A stretch of 15,543 nt of DNA from Desulfobacterales bacterium (GTDB taxonomy: Bacteria > Desulfobacterota > Desulfobacteria > Desulfobacterales > C00003106), in NCBI GenBank assembly GCA_030594505.1, contig JAUVFC010000011.1, forward strand, positions 1-15,543. Reading direction: 5' to 3'. Below, piece after piece: positions 1 to 6,727 of this stretch (the stretch's first letter is position 1; each line of letters begins with the position of its first letter). The notes below the pieces were generated by a model. That model worked only from the letters and a program-made list of their open reading frames with translations, did not search any database and was not told the origin of the DNA. The translations under genes and the position numbers were made by a program.

Positions 1-289
1 AGAATAGATTAATGGAAACTAATAAAACTGTGCAAGACAAGCAAAGTCAAAATCAAAAAGGAAGACATTTTTTTAAAAAAGGTGTCATGATTGACATTTA
101 TGCCTGAACAGGAAGTCGTTAGCATTCATCTTTAATATTCCCAAATTCAACCCTCATCCAAAATGCTTTTCATAAAAGCTCCGAATTCTTTATTTTTTAT
201 TGACGGTTGTCATCCTGGAAGATATTGTCCATAATAATATTGATGATTTCTTAAAAAGTGTTCAACATCATAATTGTTCTTGAAAACAG
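1..289. other. intergenic region, no gene seen
   Basis: This AT-rich stretch has only very short open frames on either strand, none with both a ribosome binding site and length. The only signal I would defend weakly is the sigma-70-like promoter at 200-228. It may hold the 3' flank of a gene beyond the left edge. Confidence 0.6.
200..228 (+). promoter_or_regulatory. possible sigma-70-type promoter for nagZ unit
   Basis: TTGACG (200-205) and TATTGT (223-228) are separated by 17 bp, which fits the usual -35/-10 arrangement. The -10 matches only 4 of 6 consensus bases. The implied transcript would have a leader of more than 200 nt containing the whole repeat element at 290-439. In an AT-rich region such matches occur by chance. 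Confidence 0.3.
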
Positions 290-439
290 GTAACTACTCA
301 GGTTTGTCAGGTTCACGGTTCCGGGTTCACGGTTCAGAGGTTCAAGGTTCGGGGTTCAAGGTTAGTGAAGGTTAACGAAAGAAAGGTAACCCTGAACGGT
401 GAACCTTTGAACCGTGAACCTAACAACCTGAGTAGTTAC
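290..439. repeat. GGTTCACGGTTC-unit repeat with inverted ends
   Basis: The ends are a perfect 15-bp inverted repeat: GTAACTACTCAGGTT at 290-304 and its complement at 425-439. The left half has four related 12-mers at 310-321 and 324-335 (GGTTCACGGTTC), 339-350 (GGTTCAAGGTTC) and 353-364 (GGTTCAAGGTTA), spaced 14-15 bp. The right half has inverted copies at 394-405 and 409-420. The whole could fold into one long imperfect hairpin. It looks like a MITE-like or REP-like intergenic repeat; no transposase is encoded. It ends 10 bp before the nagZ start and so may shape the 5' end of that mRNA. Confidence 0.85.
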
Positions 440-449
440 GAAAATAGTT

Positions 450-1466
450 ATGAATAAATTGATCAAAACCTTGACTGACGAACAATTGGCCGGCCAGCGT
501 CTGATGGTGGGGTTTGAAGGGACAACATTTAACGACAACCTCAGGCATCTCATCGGTACTATCCGTGTAGGCGGAGTTATTCTGTTTTCACGCAATATTG
601 AATCCCCTGAACAGCTTGCTGATCTTTGTCAATCCATTCAAAACTATGCGCGCGAGATCGATCACCCGCCTCTTTTAATATCTATTGACCAGGAAGGAGG
701 GGTGGTGGCACGCTTAAAACCGCCTTTTGCCACTTTCCCCGGAAACCCTGCCATAGGAAAGGAAAACTCGGATCAAGGGGCGATTGACTTTGCCGAGATA
801 ACCGCCGGAGAGCTTAGGGAAGCAGGTATTAATATGGATTTTGCTCCTGTTGTGGATGTGGCGCCTGTTGGGTTTGATTCTATCATGAAAGATCGGGTCT
901 TCTCCAACGACCCCGGTCGGGTAGGACATTTGGGGGCCGTAGTGATCCGGCATCTCCAGAAGAACAAGATCGCGGCTTGTGCCAAGCATTTTCCGGGGAT
1001 CGGTCACACCACCCTTGATTCACACCTTGACCTTCCGTACCTTGACAAGGGACGTGATGAGTTGGATACGTTTGATTTAGCGCCGTTTCGGGTTGCCATA
1101 GCGGCAGGTGTGCGCTCTGTAATGCTTTCTCACGTGGTTTATACCTCCATAGATCCGGAATGGCCTGCAAGCCTTTCCAAAAAGGTGGCAAGTGATCTGC
1201 TTCGGGGAGAGATGGGCTTTCAAGAAGTTATTCTGACAGACGACCTCGATATGGGAGCGATCGCAAAATATTACGATATCGTGACTATTACGAGACAGAT
1301 ATTGGAGGCGGATATCGATATCATTTTGTTATGCCACACCCTTTCCAAGATGGAGTCGGCTTATGAACAGGTCCTCGCGGATATCAGGAGTTCGTCCGAA
1401 GGAAAAGAACGGAGTGTCAGATCTGTTGCTCGTATTTTAAGCTTGAAAGAAAAATGTGTAGTTTGA
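450..1466 (+). CDS. nagZ: beta-N-acetylhexosaminidase, GH3 family (NagZ-like)
   Basis: The 338-aa product matches the size of single-domain NagZ (about 340 aa) rather than the longer two-domain GH3 glucosidases. It carries the family signature IDQEGG near residues 79-84, the loop KHFPGIGHTTLDSH at 179-192 whose Asp190 and His192 form the NagZ-type catalytic dyad, and ILTDDLDMGAI from 261, where Asp264 is the expected nucleophile. NagZ enzymes remove N-acetylglucosamine from muropeptides in cytoplasmic cell-wall recycling, and no signal peptide is seen here. The start at 450 is the first sensible ATG; its ribosome binding site is poor, perhaps because the repeat element ends at 439. It overlaps the next gene by 13 bp, so the two are probably co-translated. 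The family is sure; the exact substrate is inferred from the His/Asp loop. Confidence 0.85.
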   Translation: MNKLIKTLTDEQLAGQRLMVGFEGTTFNDNLRHLIGTIRVGGVILFSRNIESPEQLADLCQSIQNYAREIDHPPLLISIDQEGGVVARLKPPFATFPGNPAIGKENSDQGAIDFAEITAGELREAGINMDFAPVVDVAPVGFDSIMKDRVFSNDPGRVGHLGAVVIRHLQKNKIAACAKHFPGIGHTTLDSHLDLPYLDKGRDELDTFDLAPFRVAIAAGVRSVMLSHVVYTSIDPEWPASLSKKVASDLLRGEMGFQEVILTDDLDMGAIAKYYDIVTITRQILEADIDIILLCHTLSKMESAYEQVLADIRSSSEGKERSVRSVARILSLKEKCVV

Positions 1467-3043
1467 TGCGCAACCTAAATCCAAAATACTACGGTGACCC
1501 CATTGCCCGTAGCTATCTCCTTGAACTTCCTCGGCCAAGCACATCTGATAATCGTTCGGATGAACGGAGATTAAGAGAAGGCCTTCTTGCTGTGTCCGGT
1601 TTGAATGATGTTGATATTCCGCTTCCAATTTGCCGCGAGCTTCCCACGCTTCTGAGAAAAGCGAATTATCGTATCCGCGCGGTTATTCTAAACGTTGATA
1701 ACCGCTGGGAACTAATTACAATCGATGATCGATACGATAATCCCTCCTGCTATGGTGTTGCCGTGGACCTGGGGAGCACGGGAATCGTATTTTACCTGGT
1801 TGATTTGTCGGAGTGCAGTGTAGTCGATACGCGCACTGTAGAAAACCCGCAGATTAAATACGGAGAAGATATTCTCACCCGTATTCAGTTCGCTTCAGCA
1901 GCGGAGGGGCTGCAAGTCCTGCAACGCATGGTCATAGAATGCTTTAATAAGAGCATTAAGAAAATTTGCGAAAAACATTCAATTCACACGGAAGACATCT
2001 ACGCCGTGTCTGTTTCCGGAAACACCACCATGGCCCACCTCTTTTTGGGGCTCGATCCATCCCATCTTTGCAAGGCCCCCTATATCCCTGTGGTCAACAC
2101 ACCCGATATGATCCCTGCCGTGGAACTCGGGATATCGATTCACCCGCGTGGCAGAATATATGTCCTTCCGAACTTGGGAAGCTATGTTGGGGGAGATATC
2201 CTTGGTGGCATCCTTGTGTCCGGCATGCACCGAAGTAAAAAAGTCTCTTTATTCGTAGATGTGGGCACCAACGCTGAAGTGGTTCTCGGAAACTCTGAGT
2301 GGATGATCGCGTGTGCGGGCGCAGCGGGACCGGCGCTGGAGGGAGGAGTCCTTACATGTGGAATAAGGGCGCAAAAAGGCGCTATTGAACATGTGACCAT
2401 CAACAGGAAAGGCCCGGGACTCTCATACAGAACCATAGAGGATGGGAAACCTCTGGGTATATGCGGTTCCGGAGTGATTCATCTTTTGGCGGAGATGTTT
2501 CTCGCGGGGCTGGTTGATTCAAGAGGGGAACTGGCAGTTAAAAAAGACCCGTCACGAATAGTAGATACTCCTCACGGTAAAGGGTATGTGGTCGTATTTG
2601 CCGGGGAATCGGCTCACGGAGAAGACATATTGATTACAGAGGCGGACATCAAGAACCTGATGCGCTCCAAGGGAGCGATGTTTACTATCTTAAGTGTTAT
2701 TACACAGAACGTGGGCATTACTTTTGAAGAGATCAAAAAATTTTTTGTAGCAGGGACCTTTGGAAATTACATAGAACCCCAAAAAGCTATTGCCATCGGA
2801 ATGCTCCCGGACATCCCCCTCAAGAGATACAAACCGCTTGGAAACGCCTCAGGAAAAGGGGCGGTGGCGGTTCTTCTCTCTAACCGTAAGCGCAAGGAAC
2901 TATACAGGATCAGAGACAAAATAACCTACCTCGAAATGAACATAAATGCGGATTTCATGTCGCAATTCACCTCTTCGCTCTTTCTTCCACATACTAATTT
3001 GTCCCTTTTCCCTTCTGTCGCAAATCAGGGGTCAGAACCTTAA
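1454..3043 (+). CDS. ASKHA/DUF4445 (RACo-like) protein lacking the ferredoxin domain
   Basis: The 529-aa product belongs to the ASKHA-fold DUF4445 family that includes RACo, the ATP-dependent reductive activator of corrinoid proteins. Residues 19-95 match the linker that normally follows the [2Fe-2S] domain (LLELPRPSTSDNRSDERRL). The ATPase core follows: YGVAVDLGSTGIV from 100, FVDVGTNAEVV from 267, a glycine-rich GAAGPALEGG segment, ICGSGVIHLL, and FVAGTFGNYIEPQKA near the C-terminus. RACo-type proteins of about 630 aa begin with a four-cysteine ferredoxin domain; this one has only Cys2 ahead of the linker, so it cannot bind that cluster. The frame starts inside nagZ, with ATG at 1454 or, just as plausibly, ATG at 1466 in a TGATG stop-start overlap. 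No corrinoid protein or methyltransferase gene is in view, so the partner is unknown. Confidence 0.8.
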   Translation: MCSLMRNLNPKYYGDPIARSYLLELPRPSTSDNRSDERRLREGLLAVSGLNDVDIPLPICRELPTLLRKANYRIRAVILNVDNRWELITIDDRYDNPSCYGVAVDLGSTGIVFYLVDLSECSVVDTRTVENPQIKYGEDILTRIQFASAAEGLQVLQRMVIECFNKSIKKICEKHSIHTEDIYAVSVSGNTTMAHLFLGLDPSHLCKAPYIPVVNTPDMIPAVELGISIHPRGRIYVLPNLGSYVGGDILGGILVSGMHRSKKVSLFVDVGTNAEVVLGNSEWMIACAGAAGPALEGGVLTCGIRAQKGAIEHVTINRKGPGLSYRTIEDGKPLGICGSGVIHLLAEMFLAGLVDSRGELAVKKDPSRIVDTPHGKGYVVVFAGESAHGEDILITEADIKNLMRSKGAMFTILSVITQNVGITFEEIKKFFVAGTFGNYIEPQKAIAIGMLPDIPLKRYKPLGNASGKGAVAVLLSNRKRKELYRIRDKITYLEMNINADFMSQFTSSLFLPHTNLSLFPSVANQGSEP

Positions 3044-3115
3044 TATCTGCTATTCTCCAATTATCGTATTATCCATGACCCATCAGTGAATTTTTGCTGT
3101 TTTTGTGCTAAAGGT

Positions 3116-3142
3116 TAAGAAATTTCGTAACAGCGCCGATTA
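3116..3142 (+). promoter_or_regulatory. sigma-28 (FliA)-like promoter
   Basis: GCCGATTA at 3135-3142 matches 7 of 8 bases of the FliA -10 consensus GCCGATAA. TAAG begins at 3116, exactly 15 bp before it from the end of that tetramer, as in TAAA-N15-GCCGATAA. The predicted start of transcription near 3149 lies a few bases before the strong ribosome binding site at 3156-3163. This would place the small basic gene in the late flagellar class. Confidence 0.5.
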
Positions 3143-3169
3143 GAAGGGCAGATTAAAGGAGGTGTGGTC

Positions 3170-3385
3170 ATGGATATTGTAATTGGCGGGACATCAGCCA
3201 TCAAACCGGATCCATCGGAAGAGCATCCTAATACACCTGCCGGCAAGAAAAAGAAGGGGGGGGGCAGGGAGCGTCGAAAGAATAAAAGGGATCGTCGCAA
3301 AAGCGTAAGAGATGGAGTTTTGGTTACTCTTTCCGGGAAGAAGGATCGACGTTTCCAAAGAGATAGAAGAAAAACCGGTTCTTAA
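3170..3385 (+). CDS. small very basic protein of unknown function (DRRK repeats)
   Basis: The 71-aa product has a short N-terminal part (MDIVIGGTSAIKPDPSEE) and then a Lys/Arg-rich remainder with recurring Asp-Arg-Arg motifs: RERRKNKRDRRKS at about 33-45 and KDRRFQRDRRK near the end, flanking RDGVLVTLSG. A strong ribosome binding site (AAGGAGGT, 3156-3163) stands 6 nt before ATG 3170; a GTG at 3164 lies inside it and is rejected. There is no signal peptide or membrane segment. The gene has its own sigma-28-like promoter and ends 13 bp from the end of convergent flgE, so a flagellar or motility role is inferred by context only. A run of nine G (3256-3264) encodes Gly30-32 and is a possible slippage site. 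I do not recognise the family. Confidence 0.7.
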   Translation: MDIVIGGTSAIKPDPSEEHPNTPAGKKKKGGGRERRKNKRDRRKSVRDGVLVTLSGKKDRRFQRDRRKTGS

Positions 3386-3398
3386 TTTGCCTTTTTCC

Positions 3399-4829
3399 TT
3401 ATCTCATCATACCAATCGCTGTCTGAAGCATCTGATCTGCTGCGGCAACCCCTTTGGAGGATGCCTGAAATCCTCTCTGAATCATGATCATGTTGCTAAA
3501 TTCATTGGCAATTTTAACGTTCGATCTTTCTACGGCATTTGAGATGATTTTTGCCACATTGCTGTATTCGTCCGTTCTTCCTCCTGCTGTAAAGTAATTT
3601 GGATCCCCTGACGCATCGGTCGCCATAAAAAGGGATTTGCCTACGGGCGAAAGGCCAAACTGGTTTTGAAATGTCCCAAGGGCAAGGCGGTATAATTGTG
3701 TTTGATGTCCGTCCGAATAGGCGCCGGTGATCACTCCTTTCGTATCTATGGAGATCGATGTAAGACTGCTGGCAGGATCGAATCCATTTGAGTTTTGAGA
3801 TATGGCATAAGAGTTAAGAGAAAATTGCGTGGTGGCAAAAGGATCATTGACCCAGCTTCCGTCGACATATGCTGTGCCGACATCAAACTCTACATCCCCG
3901 TCTCCAAGGGGTGTGGAGAACGTAAAGTGGCCGTTTACGGTATTATTACTTGCTGATTGCGGCGCCCAGCCGCCTCCGGAATATCGATCCATGGTCATAC
4001 CGGCGATATATCCTGATTCGTTAAATACGATCTCTCCTCTGGCCAACAGTCCATCGTTCGGGTTGGCAGTAGAATCCGGTTTATATGTAATAAGGTATTC
4101 CCATGTATTGACGCCGGCGGCCTTATCATAATAGACATCTATATCTTTAATCCCTTCGGAGTCATAAATTTTTTGAGGTGTCTTCAGGTCATAGGCTGTC
4201 TCCGGCATGGGCTCGATATTTGTGGCATCCCAATTTCCCGAGAGCCCGTTCACGCCCGGCGATTTATCCATTGCATCATGATTAAGATTTGAAATAATTT
4301 TCATTTGTGATGTAACCTGTTCGGTAGAGTATGTATCTCTTTCCAGATCAAACCGTATATCTATCGGATCAGACGAGGGAAACTGGTCATCAACATACGC
4401 CCAGCCCTGTGCCACACATCCGTTTGCATTTGCCAGGTATCCGTCTTTGATGATGTTGAAATGAAATGCCCGCGTATAGTATGTATCATTGTCAGTACCG
4501 ACAACAAAATTTCCCGCATTATCATAGGCGCCCTGTTTTACTACAAAGAATCCTTTTCCCGAGATAGCAAGGTCGAGAGGGGAAGAGGTTGTTTCGATAT
4601 CTCCGGCAGAGAAATCGTTACTAATTGAACCGATGCTGCTTCCGTATCCTGATTGCGATTGCGCCGGGGTTCTGGCATACCCGCTATTGGATAGTATTTC
4701 TTGAAAGTTTGCGCGGCTTCCCCGATACCCGATTGTCTCAACATTGGCAATATTGCCCCCTACGACAGCCATGGCGCCCGCCATAGTCTGCATCCCGCTC
4801 ATCCCACTATAGATACTCGATATTGACAT
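3399..4829 (-). CDS. flgE: flagellar hook protein FlgE
   Basis: The 476-aa product is a flagellar axial protein of the hook class. Its N-terminus (MSISSIYSGMSGMQTMAGAM, then GNIANVETIGYRGSRANFQEIL) is the rod/hook export and D0 segment, and its C-terminus (SNVKIANEFSNMIMIQRGFQ, then A-DQMLQTAIGMM) is the paired D0 helix. A central block with SISIDTKGVITGAYSDG and ALGTFQNQFGLSPVGKSLF is typical of FlgE rather than FlgF or FlgG. The start is ATG at 4829, preceded by AGGAGGG with 7 nt spacing; the frame stays open upstream to 5042, but that extension crosses the sigma-54 promoter and resembles nothing. The gene has its own sigma-54 promoter and no flgD beside it, unlike the common flgD-flgE arrangement. 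Confidence 0.9.
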   Translation of the reverse strand: MSISSIYSGMSGMQTMAGAMAVVGGNIANVETIGYRGSRANFQEILSNSGYARTPAQSQSGYGSSIGSISNDFSAGDIETTSSPLDLAISGKGFFVVKQGAYDNAGNFVVGTDNDTYYTRAFHFNIIKDGYLANANGCVAQGWAYVDDQFPSSDPIDIRFDLERDTYSTEQVTSQMKIISNLNHDAMDKSPGVNGLSGNWDATNIEPMPETAYDLKTPQKIYDSEGIKDIDVYYDKAAGVNTWEYLITYKPDSTANPNDGLLARGEIVFNESGYIAGMTMDRYSGGGWAPQSASNNTVNGHFTFSTPLGDGDVEFDVGTAYVDGSWVNDPFATTQFSLNSYAISQNSNGFDPASSLTSISIDTKGVITGAYSDGHQTQLYRLALGTFQNQFGLSPVGKSLFMATDASGDPNYFTAGGRTDEYSNVAKIISNAVERSNVKIANEFSNMIMIQRGFQASSKGVAAADQMLQTAIGMMR

Positions 4830-4886
4830 TAGTTGTCCCTCCTGATGCTCCCACGAATTCGATAGGATATTACGATTCATGCAAGC

Positions 4887-4902
4887 AGCAATGTCCGTGC
4901 CA
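4887..4902 (-). promoter_or_regulatory. sigma-54 promoter for flgE
   Basis: Read on the minus strand the sequence is TGGCAC-GGACA-TTGCT, a perfect match to the sigma-54 consensus TGGCAC-N5-TTGCW with the invariant GG and GC 10 bp apart. Transcription would start near 4876, giving a leader of about 46 nt before the flgE ATG. Sigma-54 needs an AAA+ activator bound upstream. Confidence 0.85.
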
Positions 4903-4904
4903 GA

Positions 4905-4947
4905 TTGCGAGTTACGGTTTTTCCCCTTTCTAACCCGCAACTCGTAA
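4905..4947. repeat. imperfect inverted repeat behind the flgE promoter
   Basis: TTGCGAGTTACGGTTT (4905-4920) pairs with AACCCGCAACTCGTAA (4932-4947) with two mismatches and one extra base; the loop is about 11 nt. It begins 2 bp upstream of the -24 element of the flgE promoter. The GTTACG/GTTGCG style recalls the GGTT-rich repeat at 290-439 but is not the same unit. It may be a mobile intergenic repeat or a protein site. Confidence 0.6.
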
Positions 4948-4965
4948 CCCGGCACTCCCTGTCGA

Positions 4966-5000
4966 AGGGGAAAAAAATGCCTACCTGCAATTTTTTTCCT
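4966..5000. promoter_or_regulatory. AT-rich dyad between divergent promoters
   Basis: AGGGGAAAAAAATGC (4966-4980) faces GCAATTTTTTTCCT (4987-5000) across a 6-nt gap, with small bulges. The T run is inside the stem, so it does not look like a simple intrinsic terminator. It lies where an activator or nucleoid protein could bind for either sigma-54 promoter. No function is shown. Confidence 0.3.
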
Positions 5001-5013
5001 GATTTTGTTCTCT

Positions 5014-5028
5014 ATGCATATAATGCAT
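5014..5028. promoter_or_regulatory. paired ATGCAT palindromes, candidate activator site
   Basis: Two copies of ATGCAT (5014-5019, 5023-5028) are separated by 3 bp. The pair lies 112 bp from the flgE -24 element and 129 bp from the flgF -24 element, a normal distance for an upstream activating sequence of a sigma-54 activator. The sequence is AT-rich, and chance cannot be excluded. Confidence 0.25.
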
Positions 5029-5156
5029 TTAAAGTCTGTCATTGGGAAAACGATTCACTTTTTTGATGTCTAATCTATTGCTTTGGTTGGAATTTTCACG
5101 TTTCTTGAGATCGACCAAAATTTCGCATTGTTCGACAGCCTCTCCAGGTCACGTTT

Positions 5157-5172
5157 TGGCACCGCCATTGCA
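5157..5172 (+). promoter_or_regulatory. sigma-54 promoter for flgF operon
   Basis: TGGCAC-CGCCA-TTGCA is a perfect sigma-54 -24/-12 element with correct spacing. Transcription would start near 5183, about 52 nt before the TTG start of flgF. It supports a downstream flgF start and argues against the longer upstream frame, which would put this promoter inside the gene. It probably drives flgF through flgL and perhaps beyond. Confidence 0.85.
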
Positions 5173-5235
5173 TTGACATGTAACAAAATCGAATTGATGA
5201 CTTGTTGCAAAATCATCAAAAGGAGGAACAAAACT

Positions 5236-5919
5236 TTGGTATCAGGTATTTATGAGGCTATTAAAGGCGGGTTCTTTGCAGAACAACACATGGAGATAAT
5301 CACCAACAACCTGGCCAACGCAGATACAGCAGGCTTTAAAAAGGATACGTTAACGTTTGACGAGGTATTAAAGGAGAGACTCTCGACCGATATGAGACCG
5401 GGAAGTTTGAATTATACCGGCAACAAACTTGATGTTGCACTGGGTGAAAAGGGATTTTTTAAGATTCAAACCGACCGTGGAATTCGGTACACCAGAAACG
5501 GAAGTTTCTTGTTGGATGCCGGGGGGATGTTGGTAACACACAGCGGTGATAGTGTGTTGAGCAATAACGGTCCGATCCGGATTAAAGGGGCTGAAATAGT
5601 CATCACTGCTTCAGGTGATGTTATAGCGGATGGGAGGCATGCGGATACCCTGTCCGTGGTCGATTTTACACGTCCCGGGTTTTTGAAAAAAGAAGGAGAT
5701 TCTTTATACGTATATGATGACCCAAACGGCGAAGGGAGTATTATAGATCATGACCCGATCTCAGTGCAACAGGGATATATTGAAACGTCAAATGTCAATC
5801 CGGTTGAAGAGATGACCAGAATGATCAAGGCGCTTCGGGCCTATGAGTCTTACACCAAGGTTATCCAAACGTTTGATGAAGCCAATTCCAAATTGATTAA
5901 CGAAGTAGGCAAATTATAA
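5236..5919 (+). CDS. flgF: flagellar proximal rod protein FlgF
   Basis: The 227-aa product is a rod protein, close to the usual FlgF length of about 240. It opens with VSGIYEAIKGG and the axial-protein box IITNNLANADTAGFKKDTLTF, has the central VALGEKGFFKIQT...YTRNGSFLLD rod motif, and ends with SNVNPVEEMTRMIKALRAYE. The start is TTG at 5236, 9 nt after AAAAGGAGG (5218-5226); the frame runs open back to 5083, but that part overlaps the sigma-54 promoter and is not rod-like. It is the first gene of the operon, 20 bp before flgG. FlgF lies between the proximal rod and FlgG. Confidence 0.88.
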   Translation: MVSGIYEAIKGGFFAEQHMEIITNNLANADTAGFKKDTLTFDEVLKERLSTDMRPGSLNYTGNKLDVALGEKGFFKIQTDRGIRYTRNGSFLLDAGGMLVTHSGDSVLSNNGPIRIKGAEIVITASGDVIADGRHADTLSVVDFTRPGFLKKEGDSLYVYDDPNGEGSIIDHDPISVQQGYIETSNVNPVEEMTRMIKALRAYESYTKVIQTFDEANSKLINEVGKL

Positions 5920-5939
5920 TAGCAAGGAGGCGCTAAATT

Positions 5940-6722
5940 ATGATGAGGGGATTATGGACGGCAGCATCGGGTATGGCTGCGCAGCAGATAAACATTGATA
6001 CGATTACCAATAACCTTGCCAATGTCAACACGCACGGATACAAAAAAAGTCGCGCCGACTTTCAGGATCTTATGTATCAAACGCTCAGGATCGCAGGGGC
6101 TACAACCGCGGCCGGGAATCAGATACCGACCGGAATTCAAATCGGCATGGGGACAAAGACTGTAGGCATTCAAAAACTATTTTCTCAGGGTGATTACAAT
6201 GAGACCCAGAATGAACTCGACTGGGCGATTGAGGGGAAAGGCTTTTTCAAGGTAATAAACGCTGAGGAAGAGGTGTATGTCCGCTCAGGGAACTTCAAGC
6301 TCGACAGCGAAGGCTATATTTGCACGCCGGACGGCGATCGACTGCAGCCGGAAATAAATATTCCACCGGAGTCTATATCGATTTCTGTTGATTCCGGCGG
6401 ACATCTTGTTGCCTTTGGTCCGGACAACGTTGAACTGGCTTCCGCGGATATTACGTTGTATTCATTTGTCAATCCCGCAGGCCTCTATTGCATGGGGCGG
6501 AATTTGTATCGCCCCACTGATGCATCCGGGGAATCTATAGAAGGTATGCCGGGGACGGAAGGATTCGGCACGATTGCCCAGGGATTCCTGGAAATGTCGA
6601 ATGTCAACGTGGTCGAGGAAATGGTTGCCATGATTGTCGGGCAGCGTGCGTACGAGGTCAATTCCAAGGCGATTCAGGCCGCGGACAATATGCTTCAGAT
6701 GGCAAATAATCTTAAGAGGTAG
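5940..6722 (+). CDS. flgG: flagellar distal rod protein FlgG
   Basis: The 260-aa product has the exact size of FlgG. It starts MMRGLWTAASGM, followed by ITNNLANVNTHGYKKSRADF, the axial-protein signature; the middle holds LDWAIEGKGFFKV and VYVRSGNFKLD; the C-terminus is EMSNVNVVEEMVAMIVGQR followed by AYEVNSKAIQAADNML. FlgG forms the long distal rod that passes through the P and L rings. Two ATG codons stand in a row (5940, 5943); the first is 9 nt after AAGGAGG (5924-5930). Its end carries the ribosome binding site of flgA, 5 bp downstream. It is paralogous to flgF and flgE, and the assignment is firm. Confidence 0.95.
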   Translation: MMRGLWTAASGMAAQQINIDTITNNLANVNTHGYKKSRADFQDLMYQTLRIAGATTAAGNQIPTGIQIGMGTKTVGIQKLFSQGDYNETQNELDWAIEGKGFFKVINAEEEVYVRSGNFKLDSEGYICTPDGDRLQPEINIPPESISISVDSGGHLVAFGPDNVELASADITLYSFVNPAGLYCMGRNLYRPTDASGESIEGMPGTEGFGTIAQGFLEMSNVNVVEEMVAMIVGQRAYEVNSKAIQAADNMLQMANNLKR

Positions 6723-6727
6723 CGGTT

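Noticed and set aside
310..420. CRISPR array
   Set aside because: The 12-bp units are spaced 14-15 bp with no room for spacers, and half are inverted.
3360..3400. Intrinsic bidirectional terminator between the small gene and flgE
   Set aside because: The only dyad is AACCGGTT with short AT flanks; the stem is too weak to call.
4830..5042. Upstream extension of flgE on the minus strand
   Set aside because: It crosses the flgE sigma-54 promoter; ATG 4829 has AGGAGGG at ideal spacing and the expected hook protein N-terminus.
5030..5056. Second sigma-28-like promoter (TAAAGTCT-N11-AACGATTC)
   Set aside because: The -35 matches 7 of 8, but the -10 only 4 of 8, and a perfect sigma-54 promoter lies between it and flgF.
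5083..5235. Upstream extension of flgF by 51 codons
   Set aside because: It covers the perfect sigma-54 promoter, encodes no rod-like sequence and has no ribosome binding site, whereas TTG 5236 has a strong one and gives a normal FlgF N-terminus.
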